DNA of 64,000 bases from Rotaria macrura (taxonomy: Eukaryota > Rotifera > Eurotatoria > Philodinida > Philodinidae): contig OENT01000664.1 of NCBI GenBank assembly GCA_900239685.1, positions 23,559-87,558 of the forward strand, written 5' to 3'. Made by a program: the position numbers and the translations under genes. This document shows, in pieces, positions 1 to 11,511 of this stretch (the stretch's first letter is position 1; each line of letters starts with the position of its first letter). The notes below the pieces were generated by a model. The model made no database searches, was not told the DNA's origin, and saw nothing but the letters and a program-made list of their open reading frames with translations.

Positions 1-508
1 AACACGAGTATGAACAAGTCGAACTTTTACATGAAAAATTTTGCTTTCTTACAGTCGTTAAATGTATATCATTGTTTAAAGGATCTTCCTTGCGTATTCA
101 TGTTGTGGTGCTAAGAGTTGTTCGTTATTTGTTTACTTAATCAAATTTGATGAGTACAACGAACAAGTAACGCATAAAAATTTATTTAGTTCAAAAGAAA
201 GCAGATCGATAACTACGATAAGTTAAACAAAGAGAGTTGCAATAATAATTATAAACACGCAAAAATGAAATTCATATCGAAAACAGATTGAAGAACAATG
301 ATTACCATGCAATGGTTCATTTATCATTATAATCGAACATGAACGATCGTATTTTTTCGAAATCTTTCTATTTTTCGTTTTATTTTGAACTTCCTATGAT
401 ATCTCATAACTTACTTACATTAGTTTGATTGAGTTATTTTTGAAAATTCATAGGCAAAATTTATGTTTCAGATTATATTTTGCAAACCGGTAAACCCATT
501 ATAAAAAA
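1..508. other. AT-rich non-coding stretch upstream of the SnoaL-like gene
   Basis: No convincing reading frame on either strand. A pyrimidine-rich stretch ending in TTTCAG at about 465-470 could be the acceptor of an intron in the 5' untranslated region of the next gene. Confidence 0.5.
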
Positions 509-946
509 ATGACATCGGAAAACAAGCAAGAAACTGAAATTCGACAATTGATTAATGATTGTATAAATGCTCTGTGCATGAAAGATATTGATCGAATGAT
601 GGCTAATTATGCTGATAATGTTATTGTATTTGATGTCAAACCTCCGTTTCAGACCAAAGGCGCAAAAGAATGGCGACAAGCATGGGAAACGTGTTTGCCA
701 TGTTTTCCGGACAATTTTCACATCGAAACTCAAGATATGATTATTCATGTTAGCGGTGATTTAGCTTTCGCTCATTGGCTTTGGCGCTTCAATGGCATGC
801 CCGAGAATCATCCAGTAATCCAAACTTGGATGCGTGCAAGTGTTGGCTATCGGAGACAAGCCGGCCGATGGTTGATTGTACATGAACATGCATCATTGCC
901 ATTCAACCCAGAAACATCACAAGTCATATTTGCTTCCGATTTGTAG
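509..946 (+). CDS. SnoaL-like / NTF2-fold small protein (145 aa), bacterial-type
   Basis: A single uninterrupted 145-residue frame. The start is the ATG after a run of A, and no in-frame intron is needed. The protein has the compact cone-fold (SnoaL/DUF4440-like) pattern: an N-terminal helix followed by MKDIDRMMANYADNVIVFD (about residues 24-42), then WRQAWETC, a central strand block with GDLAFAHW (about 83-90), and a C-terminal strand RWLIVHEHASLPFNPET (about 120-136). The WL(I)xHEH...PF ending is typical of bacterial stress and polyketide-cyclase-like SnoaL proteins. Members are small enzymes or ligand-binding proteins, and no substrate can be assigned. The family is mostly bacterial and the gene is intronless here, so horizontal acquisition is plausible but unproven. 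The family call is fairly secure; the function is unknown. Confidence 0.8.
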   Translation: MTSENKQETEIRQLINDCINALCMKDIDRMMANYADNVIVFDVKPPFQTKGAKEWRQAWETCLPCFPDNFHIETQDMIIHVSGDLAFAHWLWRFNGMPENHPVIQTWMRASVGYRRQAGRWLIVHEHASLPFNPETSQVIFASDL

Positions 947-2945
947 ACGAATTGAATACGACGCTTATTATTCAAGTTTCAATATTGAAAACTAACATTG
1001 TTGAAGACTTAAACAGTCATTTATTTTTGTGCAATCGTTAACACTTAGTAAAAAAAGATAAGAAGCCGAACATTTTTTACGATTCTTTTCGTCTATTTAA
1101 ACATTTGATGCAATATAATTCATTAGGAACTTTATTCTGACTTAGCATGATGTTCGCGGTAAGTTGTCTCGTTGGGCGACAAAGTGATTCTCTATTGAAT
1201 TCTATAAAAAAAGAAGCATAATTTGTTTAATCGAAAACTTAAACTTAATTTTCATGAGGGCAGATTTCTAAAGCAAATAATAATGTCAGCGACATGCTCT
1301 GATTTAATGAATGAATCAAATCGTTTCTTTACTCTTGTATTACATAAATGAAATCAAGTTATAATTATTATTTTTTCATCTTTTTGTTCCAAAGCGTATG
1401 TCTCTTTTTCTCAAATAAGATTGAATGCGTATATAAAAATTAAATAATGGTTAGGTCAACCACAAAAGAATTGTCGGCAAATGTGACGCAAGTCATGGAA
1501 AGGTCTATATCATGATTGATCGGAATCCATTGATGTGAACTGTAGAGAAAGTATGAATATTGCATGATATTCGAGCTTGGAATGTTTCTTCACCGTTACT
1601 TATATTTAATTTTAGACTTGATCATACTCTTTTTTTGAATCAATCATTGTATTGAAGTAAGGTAGCGGGCCCTTGGCAGCATTACTACATACTATGGCTC
1701 GCAGCGAGTAACTCAACAAGTCCGAAAGATTTTTCCTACTACCGAACTGGAGCAACATTTTTGGCATTTCGTTCGGTAAAACATAGTGATTGTGACTCGG
1801 ATCAACGTACGAATTGTAGCGATGTGAAATCATTGTAAAACTCGAAATACCCGAATACAAAGGCACCAAATCAATGCACTGATAATGCGAATTTTTCGTC
1901 GAGGTTTCTGCCTTCTGTTTTCAACTTTGAACTGGCAATAATCAGGAATCATGTTGATAAAGTAAAGTTAATTTAAGTTTTATTCACTTCTCAATTCAAA
2001 TCAGATTAGCTATACTGTTCATTCCTATGCATCAACAATACAAATTATATGAGCATCATCATCGGCCGTGAATGATGTCGGTTTTTCAAAACTAAGTCAT
2101 TCTACTAAAAAATTGAAAATCCATCGGATTCTTTGAAATACGTCAGTGAATATTTTATACAAGACAATACTTAATTGTAAACAGAATTGATATATTATGC
2201 CCAAGATGATCAATCGTATTTATTATGTAACTTGACGGTAGTCGTATGCTACGTTTTTTGCATTAAAAATTTTTCAGCCTTATTTACATTGTCATCCGTC
2301 GAAGAATAAGTATATTTTTAACATGTTTATGAAGAATGATTGATTCGAAATGGTACTTGATGATGATAAAATACTTCTTGTAAAGGACGTGTCACATTCG
2401 AAAATTTCATTGCAGACTTGACTGATTCCTACCATTAACAAATTGATGCAGCTCGAAATCTTCTATTGTCCGTCGATTGAAATGCAGGTGTATTTGGTTA
2501 CTATGGCAATAGTAAACATATTCACTTGCTAGATTAGTTACTTTCTTATTATGACATTGCATTTTAATATGTTTCCAACTTGCAAACATTTAGACTACGC
2601 TCAAGGTTGATGAATTGCACAATTCGCTTTTAGTACAAGAGAAGATTCGATAAAAGACAAAATAATTGTCGAAATAATTTATTTCTTTTCACTATTTCAA
2701 AAGCCATTATCATTCTTTAACGATGAATTTTAGTAGTAATCCATTAGTTTTATTGATTTGTTAATACCAATAAATTGATGAATTGAGATAAGAACTATGA
2801 CATATTGCACTGAGCATCGATTTAAGATTTATTCAAGTGACAAGACAATAAATAATCGACGGATCTGATAAAATGCACCGATAAAAAGAGTAGACTTACT
2901 TGCTCTTGCATTAAGACACCTATTCTCATATTTTAATAGGAATCA
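947..2945. other. Intergenic, AT-rich
   Basis: About 2 kb between the SnoaL-like gene and the S9 peptidase. Apart from the minus-strand frame at 1612-1920, nothing with coding character was seen. No repeat or RNA gene was recognised. Confidence 0.5.
1612..1920 (-). CDS. Possible exon or gene fragment, unidentified (about 102 aa)
   Basis: An open minus-strand frame bounded by an upstream TGA and a terminal TAA. It reads, in part, ISHRYNSYVDPSHNHYVLP and LSYSLRAIVCSNAAKGPLPY, which has a more natural composition than the random frames around it. No family was recognised and no partner exons were found upstream. It may be a relic exon of a decayed gene or a chance frame. Confidence 0.25.
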   Translation of the reverse strand, partial: KQKAETSTKNSHYQCIDLVPLYSGISSFTMISHRYNSYVDPSHNHYVLPNEMPKMLLQFGSRKNLSDLLSYSLRAIVCSNAAKGPLPYFNTMIDSKKEYDQV

Positions 2946-5604
2946 ATGTTGAAGAAGGTTATTATTTTTTAATGCGAAGTATTGAATATTCATTATGACA
3001 CCTGTTGATTTTAGGTTCTATTGTTTGGTGGAGTTTTCTTGTTGGGTGCCGTTATTGTACTAATACCATGTGTTGTGGTTATTGCTACACGATCTACGAG
3101 CTGTTCTGAACCATCGACGACTACAACACCGATAGCAACTGTGGTAACGACAGCGACAACCGTTGGATCAAGTTCATCAACTACTGTAACACCAAGTTCA
3201 CCGATAACTGTGACAACAAGTTCATCGATAACTGTGACACCAAATTCATCAACAACTGTGACACCAACCTCAACGACAACCGTAACGTCAACCTCAACGT
3301 CGTCAGGCGCACCGACCACCTCAACCATCCCAGGGCCTACAACTACTGAAACACCAGCATGGAACGCTAGCGATTACCAATCAAACAGTGACTACTATAG
3401 CTCGTTGGCTACTTCACGTAAGTTTGAACAAATAGACAATCTTCGTTTGGACCGTCTTGGATCGCCCAAATTTCATCCCGATCATGGAAAAACTATAGTC
3501 TACACAAGAGGACAGTCTCATATGCCTGATGTACGCGGATCAACGACGACTTTGCATTGGCTCGATTTAGAAACGAACCAAACGCGACAATTGACTCAGC
3601 CCATATGGGGTGTTCATGATACACAGGTATGATTGGGACTTTTTGATATATATATATATATTTATATATATTTGAATTTTTCAATCTTTTGTTTAGTTCT
3701 TCTGGGTACAAAGTGACACGATTATCTTCTTATCCAATAGAGGAACTGCACGTCTCAATCAAATTTTTCAGCTGAATATTACTGATGATCCTTTGTCAGC
3801 ACCTGAATTTATCGAACCGATTCAAATAACAGATTATTTATTAGATGTCGATAATCTATTAGTCAATCAACAAACAACACGCCTCGCATTTAGCTGCCAA
3901 GTCTATCCAAATTTAACGATCGACGAAACCGCAGCCCGAAAACAAGCCGAAGAAGCAAGTGGTCGGTCAGTCTATCAATTTGACAAGCTATTCATTCGGC
4001 ACTGGGATGAATACAAAACAGGTCCACGACACCATCCGTTTGTTGCTTCAATTGAACGAGATAGAGATGGAGTGTATAGATTTTTAGCACCACCACATGA
4101 TTTACTTTTCGGTGTTGATAGTGATTCCCCAACACGACCTTTCGGCGAAGCAAAATCACAATGGTCTTTTAGTGCATCTGGTAATTTTTTTGCATACACT
4201 CGACAATATGACGAAACGAGTGAAGTAGCATGGTCAACGAATCTCGATATATTTACAGTTGATTTAACTGCAGAAGGACTAACTAGTGTTCCTCTCACAA
4301 ATGAAAATCCAGCAACCGATACCGATCCATCCTATTCGCCCGTAGATGACAATCTATTAATCTATCGATCACATTCAGTTCCGGGGTACGAGTCAGATCA
4401 ATACAAACTTAAATTGTACACTGGTCAGTCATGTTAAATTTGCACTGAATCATTTTGAATCAATTTCTTTCACATTTTAGGATCCGGTGCTAAAAAGACA
4501 CTATTCGACGACTGGGATGCAAGTATTAGCGGTGTGACATGGTCTCTTGATGGTGAATCAGTGTATATTGAAGTTGGCGAAGAAGCACGTAACGTTCTCT
4601 ATCGTGCTACCAATATTACAACAGATCCAGTAGCCACTCGTCTTATTGCGAGTGGCACTTCTCGCAATGTTAATCCTCATCCACTAGATAATGAAATTTT
4701 CGTCTTCACGCATAGTAATTTTCTTCAGCCGAACAATATCTACTTATACAAGCCGGTCGGATTATTGCAACCTCTCACTTATCACAACACAGTTCTCATG
4801 TCTAAAGTGAACATTAGTCCCTCGGTCGAACCTTTTAGTTTTATCGGTGCCAACAATGAAACCGTTTGGGGCTGGTATATGGCACCAGCATATTATGAAA
4901 CTACTACAGCTCCACTTGCTTTTCTTATTCACGGCGGACCACAAAGTAGTTGGTATGATTCTTGGGGTTCTGGTTGGAACTTTCAAGCGTATGCTGGTCA
5001 AGGTTACGCTGTAATCGCCATCAATTTTCATGGTTCTGATTCCTACGGGCAGAATTTTACGAATAGTATTACAGGTAACTATGGTTCTTTGCCATATGAT
5101 GACCTCCGGATTGGGCTTGAATATGCTCTAAGCACATATTCCAGAATCGATCGAAACCGTGTCGTAGCTTTAGGTGCTAGCTTTGGTGGATACATGATCA
5201 ATTGGATCGCTGGACAACCGGAAATGAGTAGCCGTTTCAAAACACTCGTCTGTCATAATGGTTTGTTCGACATGAGAGCTATGGGTTATTCTACAGAAGA
5301 ACTCTGGTTTACCGAATATGATGCTGGAGGCGTCACTCCTTATGAAGATCCTGACGCCTATGAACTCTATAATCCAGTCAATCATGTTGCAAATTGGACG
5401 TTGCCAATGCTGATAATTGTCGGTGCTCATGACTATCGTGTACCAGAGACACAAGGAATCAGTGCTTTTACAGCATTGCAGCGACGCGGTCTAGGTGGCA
5501 GATTACTCTATTTTCCGACAGAAAATCATTGGATATTAAACTCACAGAATTCAATAGCCTGGTTTGAACATGTCTATGCTTGGATGCTGGAGTACATCAG
5601 TTAA
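2946..5604 (+). CDS. Type II membrane-anchored S9 (prolyl oligopeptidase family) serine peptidase, DPP/acylaminoacyl-peptidase-like, 824 aa
   Basis: Exons 2946-2957, 3015-3626, 3697-4423 and 4481-5604 join in frame; the introns are 57, 70 and 57 bp. The ATG at 2946 follows an in-frame TAG at 2937. Order of parts: MLKK; a signal anchor (about residues 5-29); a Ser/Thr-rich stalk (about 35-115) with repeated TVT and STT units, likely O-glycosylated; a beta-propeller-like region; then the alpha/beta hydrolase domain. HGGP forms the oxyanion region. The catalytic triad reads Ser684 in GASFGGYM, Asp768 in GAHDYRVP and His800 in ENHW. The GxSxGGY pattern matches S9B/S9C peptidases, which remove dipeptides or acyl-amino acids from peptides. 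The anchor predicts an extracellular or luminal catalytic domain. Possible poly(A) signal AATAAA near 5720. The choice among S9 subfamilies is uncertain. Confidence 0.9.
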
Positions 5605-7302
5605 ATGTACTTAGTAGCTATTCAATTGAAAACATCCGAGACTTTATATTTGAAACTCTTTGCTTTTAAAACTATACATTGTGGCCTGATGATGACGAGA
5701 ACTTGATTTTTTAGCACAAAATAAATGCATTGAATTATGTTCGGGCAGATGTTTTTCTTTGATTATAACACACTGCGACTTCGGTATCCGTTATCTCAAT
5801 CGAGACATCCCAAAATATCTCATACACCATAGTCGAATGAGTTGAAAATCCAAAGCCATCTAAGTAATACATGACATTCGATCAAAATTATATTAAACTT
5901 TCATGAGTTATCTTGAAATTAATTAATATAAGAGCTAGCCAATAGATACCGATTCTTAATATCATCGATAAAAGAATTATTTTTCTAAGAATTACAATAT
6001 AAGAGGAACTGTGGATCGTGCTCAGCCGGAATTTTCACATTTGAATGCTAATTCTCTTATTTTGACTAAAATTTTCACTTCAGCTGGAGTCTACTCATAA
6101 ATTATGATCAAAATAGCCTAACTTCGAGATGAGTGTTTTCCCAATCAATGCTATAAAGTTTTCTAAAACTTCTTCTCCTAAAGAACAGATATGCATTTTC
6201 AGATGGCCAGGTCAATCAATGATTCTCTGATTTTTCTTTTAATTAACTGAATGGTAAGGAGGGCATTATATACAACAGTTAATTAGTGCACAAATATGAC
6301 TACATCTTAGATATTTTGAAACATTGAACTTGAAATTCTATCGTTTAGCAGTATTTCTAATAGTGTGTAATTCCATTGACATTTCATAAAAAGGGTTACT
6401 ATGAAGGAATTCCGGCAATATTGGACGAAGTTCGAGATTGTCGAACGCCTAGGAAAAAAATCAAGTTTTTTATTTTCACTTGATGTTGGTAGATTTTGAT
6501 TGAACCAATAGAGTAAATATCTCGTCTATCGCAATCAGTTTGATTTATAGAAAATGATGAATTATATATTTATATATATAAACAACTAGTGAATCTATAA
6601 AGGAATGAAAATTCTGTGACGTTCACTATCATAAACTATATCAGTTTGCTTCGGAGAAGAATCATCCATATCTATTTTCTGGTTCTTCTTATTAACGTCT
6701 TCTATTACAGAAGCTTAATCAGGAGTTCGTTCTAATAAAACTTAGGTTTCTATTGTGTATTGACTGTTGGCGTGATATGTTTTTTTTCTTGGTCGACGAT
6801 ATTGAGATACCATAGACGAATTTCAAACTGGCAAAACTTCTCCTTCCATTTCATCTCTCAACCAAAAATAATAAAAATAATGACTCATGAAAACATAGTA
6901 TGAAAGAAAAAAAATCGCCAAGGTAGGCTTTTTTTATCATGATATACAATTATATCATTCTTAGTCTCGAAGTTGTAATTCAATGTTGCAGTAGATCTAT
7001 TCGATAACGATAGACAGCCTCTCGGAGTAAATCAACATTTGGAACAGATAAACAAGATTTTATTTTCATTCAGTTACACAAGGATAACAAATAATTAAAC
7101 AGCTTCATATAGAGCAATGATCAAAGAACGCCTGAACTACTAACGAGAATTTAATGCAGGTTTTCATTAGAATTATGAGTGACCATCATATAAAATCTCG
7201 TTTTTTTCATCCTACTTCGGATCATTTTCTAGACGTTATTTAATAATGAGTACTATGTTCTTCATCTTGTCAATCACATTAACACTTTCGATCAGCTCAT
7301 AA
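5605..7302. other. Intergenic, AT-rich
   Basis: Contains the 3' flank of the peptidase gene and a short TA-rich stretch at about 6563-6580. I see no coding frame or structured repeat before the inverted-repeat element that begins at 7303. Confidence 0.5.
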
Positions 7303-8834
7303 CAGAGATCCGAAAGTCAATCAAAAAAGCGACTCGTCACCGCCTCGTCATATTGGCGAGTTGCTCATTGTTGCCTCGCCTCGCCCCGCCTTCTCAGACT
7401 CCGTCTCGTCACCACCTCGCCTCGCCTAGAGTTTATAATAAAATAGTTATTTTTAGGTATTTTTTCAACCACCCATAACAATCACTATCTTTTTATTTTA
7501 TACAATCAAATAAAGAACATTTTATACATTTAAATAAGTTAAAAGAAGAAACATATTAATGATAATCAAATAAATAAAGATCGTTCATTATTTTACTAAG
7601 CGTATAAACAATGTTATGAGAACTGCATCAGTGCAATAGTTGGACTAGACTGAATAATCAAATATACGTGTATCAAGAGTTTGCTAAAGGTCATCTAGCA
7701 AAAAGAAAACGGCATAGGTGCATGGGATTATAATCAAATGAACTAGTTTTTTTTCTAATGGTAGAGATACTTCAAAGTTTTTATTCATCAGTAAAAGGTT
7801 TAATAACATCAATTAGACTTATTATCACTAATTTAAAAGATAAAAATTTACACTTATATGCGAAAGATAAACTATAAATTTGGGATTTCTATAATTGGAC
7901 TCGAATTCCAATTTTCTTAGATTTTCAAAATTATGTAATACTTTATTTGAATCCTTGAGTTTTCTCTATTTTAACTAACTTCGCAAAATCCTCTAAAATC
8001 TGTGTGCACTGAAAAGATCTGAAAACACCAGTGACTTTAGTCGAAGTTTGATAAAGTACTCCTCTGGACAGTGAACAAATTAGCAACGCTATTCGAGAAC
8101 TTACTGCAGAATCATATTTTCAGAGGTCTTAATTGCTGATCATTTTTGTTAACAGATGCTCCATGTTCATCAAGAAAAGGTGTTCCCCGAGTCAAAATAC
8201 TGGAGAACAGCAAATAGTGTTGGTCAAAGCAAACGACATTTTCTAGTACTATGACTCAGATACCGTTAGTTCTTGATAAAAGTAGAACAATTTTTCAACT
8301 AAAATGATCAGTATAACAATCTCTAAAAATTGGAATTTGCGAATAAACTTTGGGATACATTTCTATTTTTTGTGGTTGACGACTGATAGAAGTGTGTTGA
8401 AAAATATCAAACTCCGTGTTCAAGTAGATGATGCTAGCTTTCAAGTGTGTTAATAAGCGGCTACCACTTGAATAGAAGCTTGGAAGTATCCTCGACCATT
8501 ACGAAAAATATCAGATAATTTGTTCATTACCCTGTAGAGATATACAGTTTTCTTTTTTAAGCTGATCGTTGTGACACCCTGCGCACTAAGTTATTGGCAC
8601 GATTTGCTAAACTTCACTACAAATGGAAACGCTTAGAAAGAACTGTATAAAATCGAAAGATGTCCTTAAAGATTTGCCATTTATTCATCAAAAATAACAT
8701 TCTAAGTATAGACGAGTCGACTCGGCGATTTGCAAAGTCAACTCGTGCTCGCCGCGGTGCAGAAAATGCCGACTCGCCTCGTCTTGTGGCGATGCGAGGC
8801 GAGGCGAGTAAACTCGGCGATTTTCGGATCTCTG
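7303..8834. mobile_element. Non-autonomous inverted-repeat element with CTCGCC-rich ends (1.5 kb)
   Basis: The ends are inverted copies: CAGAGATCCGAAA at 7303-7315 and its complement at 8822-8834. The similarity runs outward to ACTTTCGATCAG at 7283-7294 versus the complement of CTGGTCGAAAGT at 8832-8843. Each end then carries about 100 bp rich in CTCGCC/CTCGTC words (7328-7433) or their complement GGCGAG (8712-8820). These GC-rich blocks contrast with the AT-rich interior at 7440-8690, which has no transposase-like frame. No clear target-site duplication is visible. The CAGAG terminus resembles hAT ends, but this is weak evidence. The likely class is a non-autonomous DNA transposon or foldback element. 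Confidence 0.6.
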
Positions 8835-9120
8835 GTCGAAAGTAATGAAACTCATTGACCGAAACATGTGGAAGAAGTTAGTTGTTAGTTCGACTAATAT
8901 TGCTGCGGATATTCCCAAAACCTTGTCCTTGTATAATTAATTCGATAAGATCGATCGATTAGCATATAATTAAACTTTCTATAAATCAAACTGTGCCTTA
9001 CGAAGTTCTAAATAATGAAATAGCACTATTGGACTTCTTTTTTGAAATGGATAATAGTTCTCAAACGAAGCTCCTGTTGAACTATTTGAATCAGCTTTTA
9101 ATTGCAATTATCTCGAATAG

Positions 9121-9657
9121 ATCGTTCCTTCCCATCGATTAGTGATGAAACAGAACATCGGATGCTATTCTGGGAGGCTTCCACGTGCAATCTGTCTTGG
9201 AACAACGTACAAGAAGAAAAATTGTGCGTGCCACGCGATGACTTTACACGTATTCTGACTTATGCACTCAAACTAATGGGCTTCTCTTCCGAAGATCGAG
9301 ACGTACGTATTCGTTTATGCATATATCAAATAAACGTTCAATTGCATGAATTATGTTTAGGATGTGTTGACCTTCGTCTTACCTCAATTAGATGAAGTCG
9401 ATCCTGCTCGAACGAAGACGAAAGTCATCTTTTCTTTTCTCTCACCAGACTTCTGTTCGGTTTTGGCACCCCTCATCGTTCGTCCGGCTCCTCAACAAAT
9501 CATTCGCGTCTATGTAATCTTCGGCCTTGGCAATAACCACCAAAACAATTCGTCATTGGATGATTTGAACAAAGCAATTGACCGAGTCATCACTCCCAGA
9601 AATTCCACCAATAGTGATCTTATCGTTCATGAATGGGGCACGATGTTTCTGAATTGA
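9121..9657 (+). CDS. 5'-incomplete gene: protein with bacterial-type LFWE...EWG C-terminal domain
   Basis: Two exons, 9121-9302 and 9361-9657, join in frame across a 58-bp GT-AG intron. The first exon starts after an AG at 9120 in split-codon phase, so an upstream exon is expected. A candidate is ATG at 9047 with a weak donor just after it, but I am not sure of it. The protein reads LFWEAST near its start, then LMGFSSEDRDDVLTFVLPQLD, LAPLIVRPAPQQIIRVYVIF and a final LIVHEWGTMFLN. This order (LFWE, a helical segment, an exposed DFxxYWLP-like stretch, PxPxxxIRV, VxEWG at the C-terminus) matches, from memory, a widespread uncharacterised bacterial surface or lipoprotein domain. Function is unknown. 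Horizontal origin is possible, and the intron shows adaptation to the host. Confidence 0.5.
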
Positions 9658-11511
9658 ATGTACAAGAAAATACTTTTGTTCCAAGCTGAGAAAAAACAAT
9701 TATCTCTGAGATTCAAGTGAACCATTAAAATATTTTGTCCGATCTTTCCCAAACTTCTACTTTTAAGTGTGCATCAGGCTGTCACTTTGTTGAGGAATGT
9801 TGATGGATTTATGCTTGATTACAGTAGATAGAAAACATGCACTGTCGATGTGGCTGTGAGTGTTAATCTTCTTCTCCCCCAAACCTACACCCTAAACGTT
9901 GTCTGACAAACGATGAAGAAACCCAAGCTGATTTGTTCGAAAGCCACAAGAAGAACACTCAGATAATATGCTTTTATCTAGACCCGGTTTTCGTGGGGAA
10001 AAGGTTTAGAAAATTCTATCATGCTGATTGGAGAAAAGTCAGTCCGAAGTATCATTTATAAGCAGACTACGATTGGAGTGAAATTTTTAATCATAATTTA
10101 ATGACGAATTAAAGTATTTTGACTACGATGGTTCGTTGTAGTTGGATTATCGCATCTTAGCCAAAACTAATTAGATAGGTGTTGAATTTGGCTCTATTCT
10201 TAAAAATGTTCGTTTTACAAAATGGGATAATTTGCAGGCAAATCTGGTGCTATCACTCAAGCAGCGTTGTTGAAAATCTAGTGTGGCTCTCGTGCAATAG
10301 CTTCTAAGCAAAAGCATCATACTCTGCTATTTGATTTTCACTGCACGATGTTTGAGTAGAGATTTGTATTGATTCAGAAATTTCTCTTATCTATGTTGGT
10401 TTGAGCGCTGCATATGATAAATACTGATCCATTTGAGATAATCGAATGTACTTGTAAAACTCATCATTAGTAATGCAAGACGTGATGATTACACCAACCC
10501 CCTGCTAGATTGGAATCTCAGGAGTTCAATACACAGAATAAATGCCACCTATAATTCACTCGAGTTCAATAGTTGTAATTCAAACATTTCAGTTCAGTAA
10601 TTGCATATTACCGAAAAATAACTGTGTCGTGGATTGTAGCAAGTAAACTGGATAATCTATTTGGAATTCATTCATAATTATGGCAAGACTGTGTCGAACT
10701 TATAATTTTCATCAGCCACTGTATTTCAGGAGAATGATATGGATACGAATGTGACCTCATGGTAAGTGTCTGATCGTCACCTTCGATGTTACGTTATTTG
10801 TCGATGCACTTCTATGAATGCTACAGATGGTTCATGTGTTGTCCTCGTCTTATCCACTCTTATAAAGCATGAGTCCAACTATTCACTTCTAGCTACTTGA
10901 GTTAGTTGTAAATGAAACGTTAATCTTCATGTGAGAAACATGCATTTAAACGCACGTCAATCAATATTGCTCTGATGTTTTCAAAATTGTTTGAGGTTAG
11001 ATTAGATACAATATGCACACTAGGATTCGTCCTTTGTTTCCCAATAGAAGCTGGTTTGAAAGAGGTAAAAACCGGAGTATGTTTTTATTGGATGTCCATA
11101 ACTTTTATTACAAGAGTAGAGTACATCATGTAGCTTTTCCTCGTACTAGTATATTTAACCGAAGACTAATCCTAGAATACGTATCAAATTGATCATTGAT
11201 GGAACTAATTATACCATTGAAATTATAATTTTCCATTTTCGTCATTTAGCTCTATTCCGTTTAAACTACAGAAAAATAAATGAAAGCTCCTGCCATACAT
11301 TTAACAACACAGTAGAGTAGTATATTTATGAGAGAATCGCAAAAAGCTCGAACATGATATATTAACATCGATTCCTCTCCTAGTCTAATGGCACAAGCAG
11401 AACAAAAACAAAGATTATTACTTGCACATTTACGTTCGTTTCTATCGTGTCAATAACACCATAATAAAAGCTTCCAATAATAAACGAGAAAAATAGAAGA
11501 ACACTGTCGAA
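9658..11511. other. Intergenic
   Basis: About 1.85 kb with no supported coding frame, RNA gene or structured repeat. A short C-rich patch near 9874-9890 is the only compositional feature. Confidence 0.5.

Noticed and set aside
7303..8834. Minisatellite interpretation of the CTCGCC blocks
   Set aside because: The words are not in regular tandem register and the two blocks are inverted relative to each other with matching tips, which fits an element better than a satellite.
8660..8845. 61-codon frame with Arg/Ser-rich sequence
   Set aside because: It is the translation of the GC-rich CTCGCC repeat block at the right end of an inverted-repeat element.
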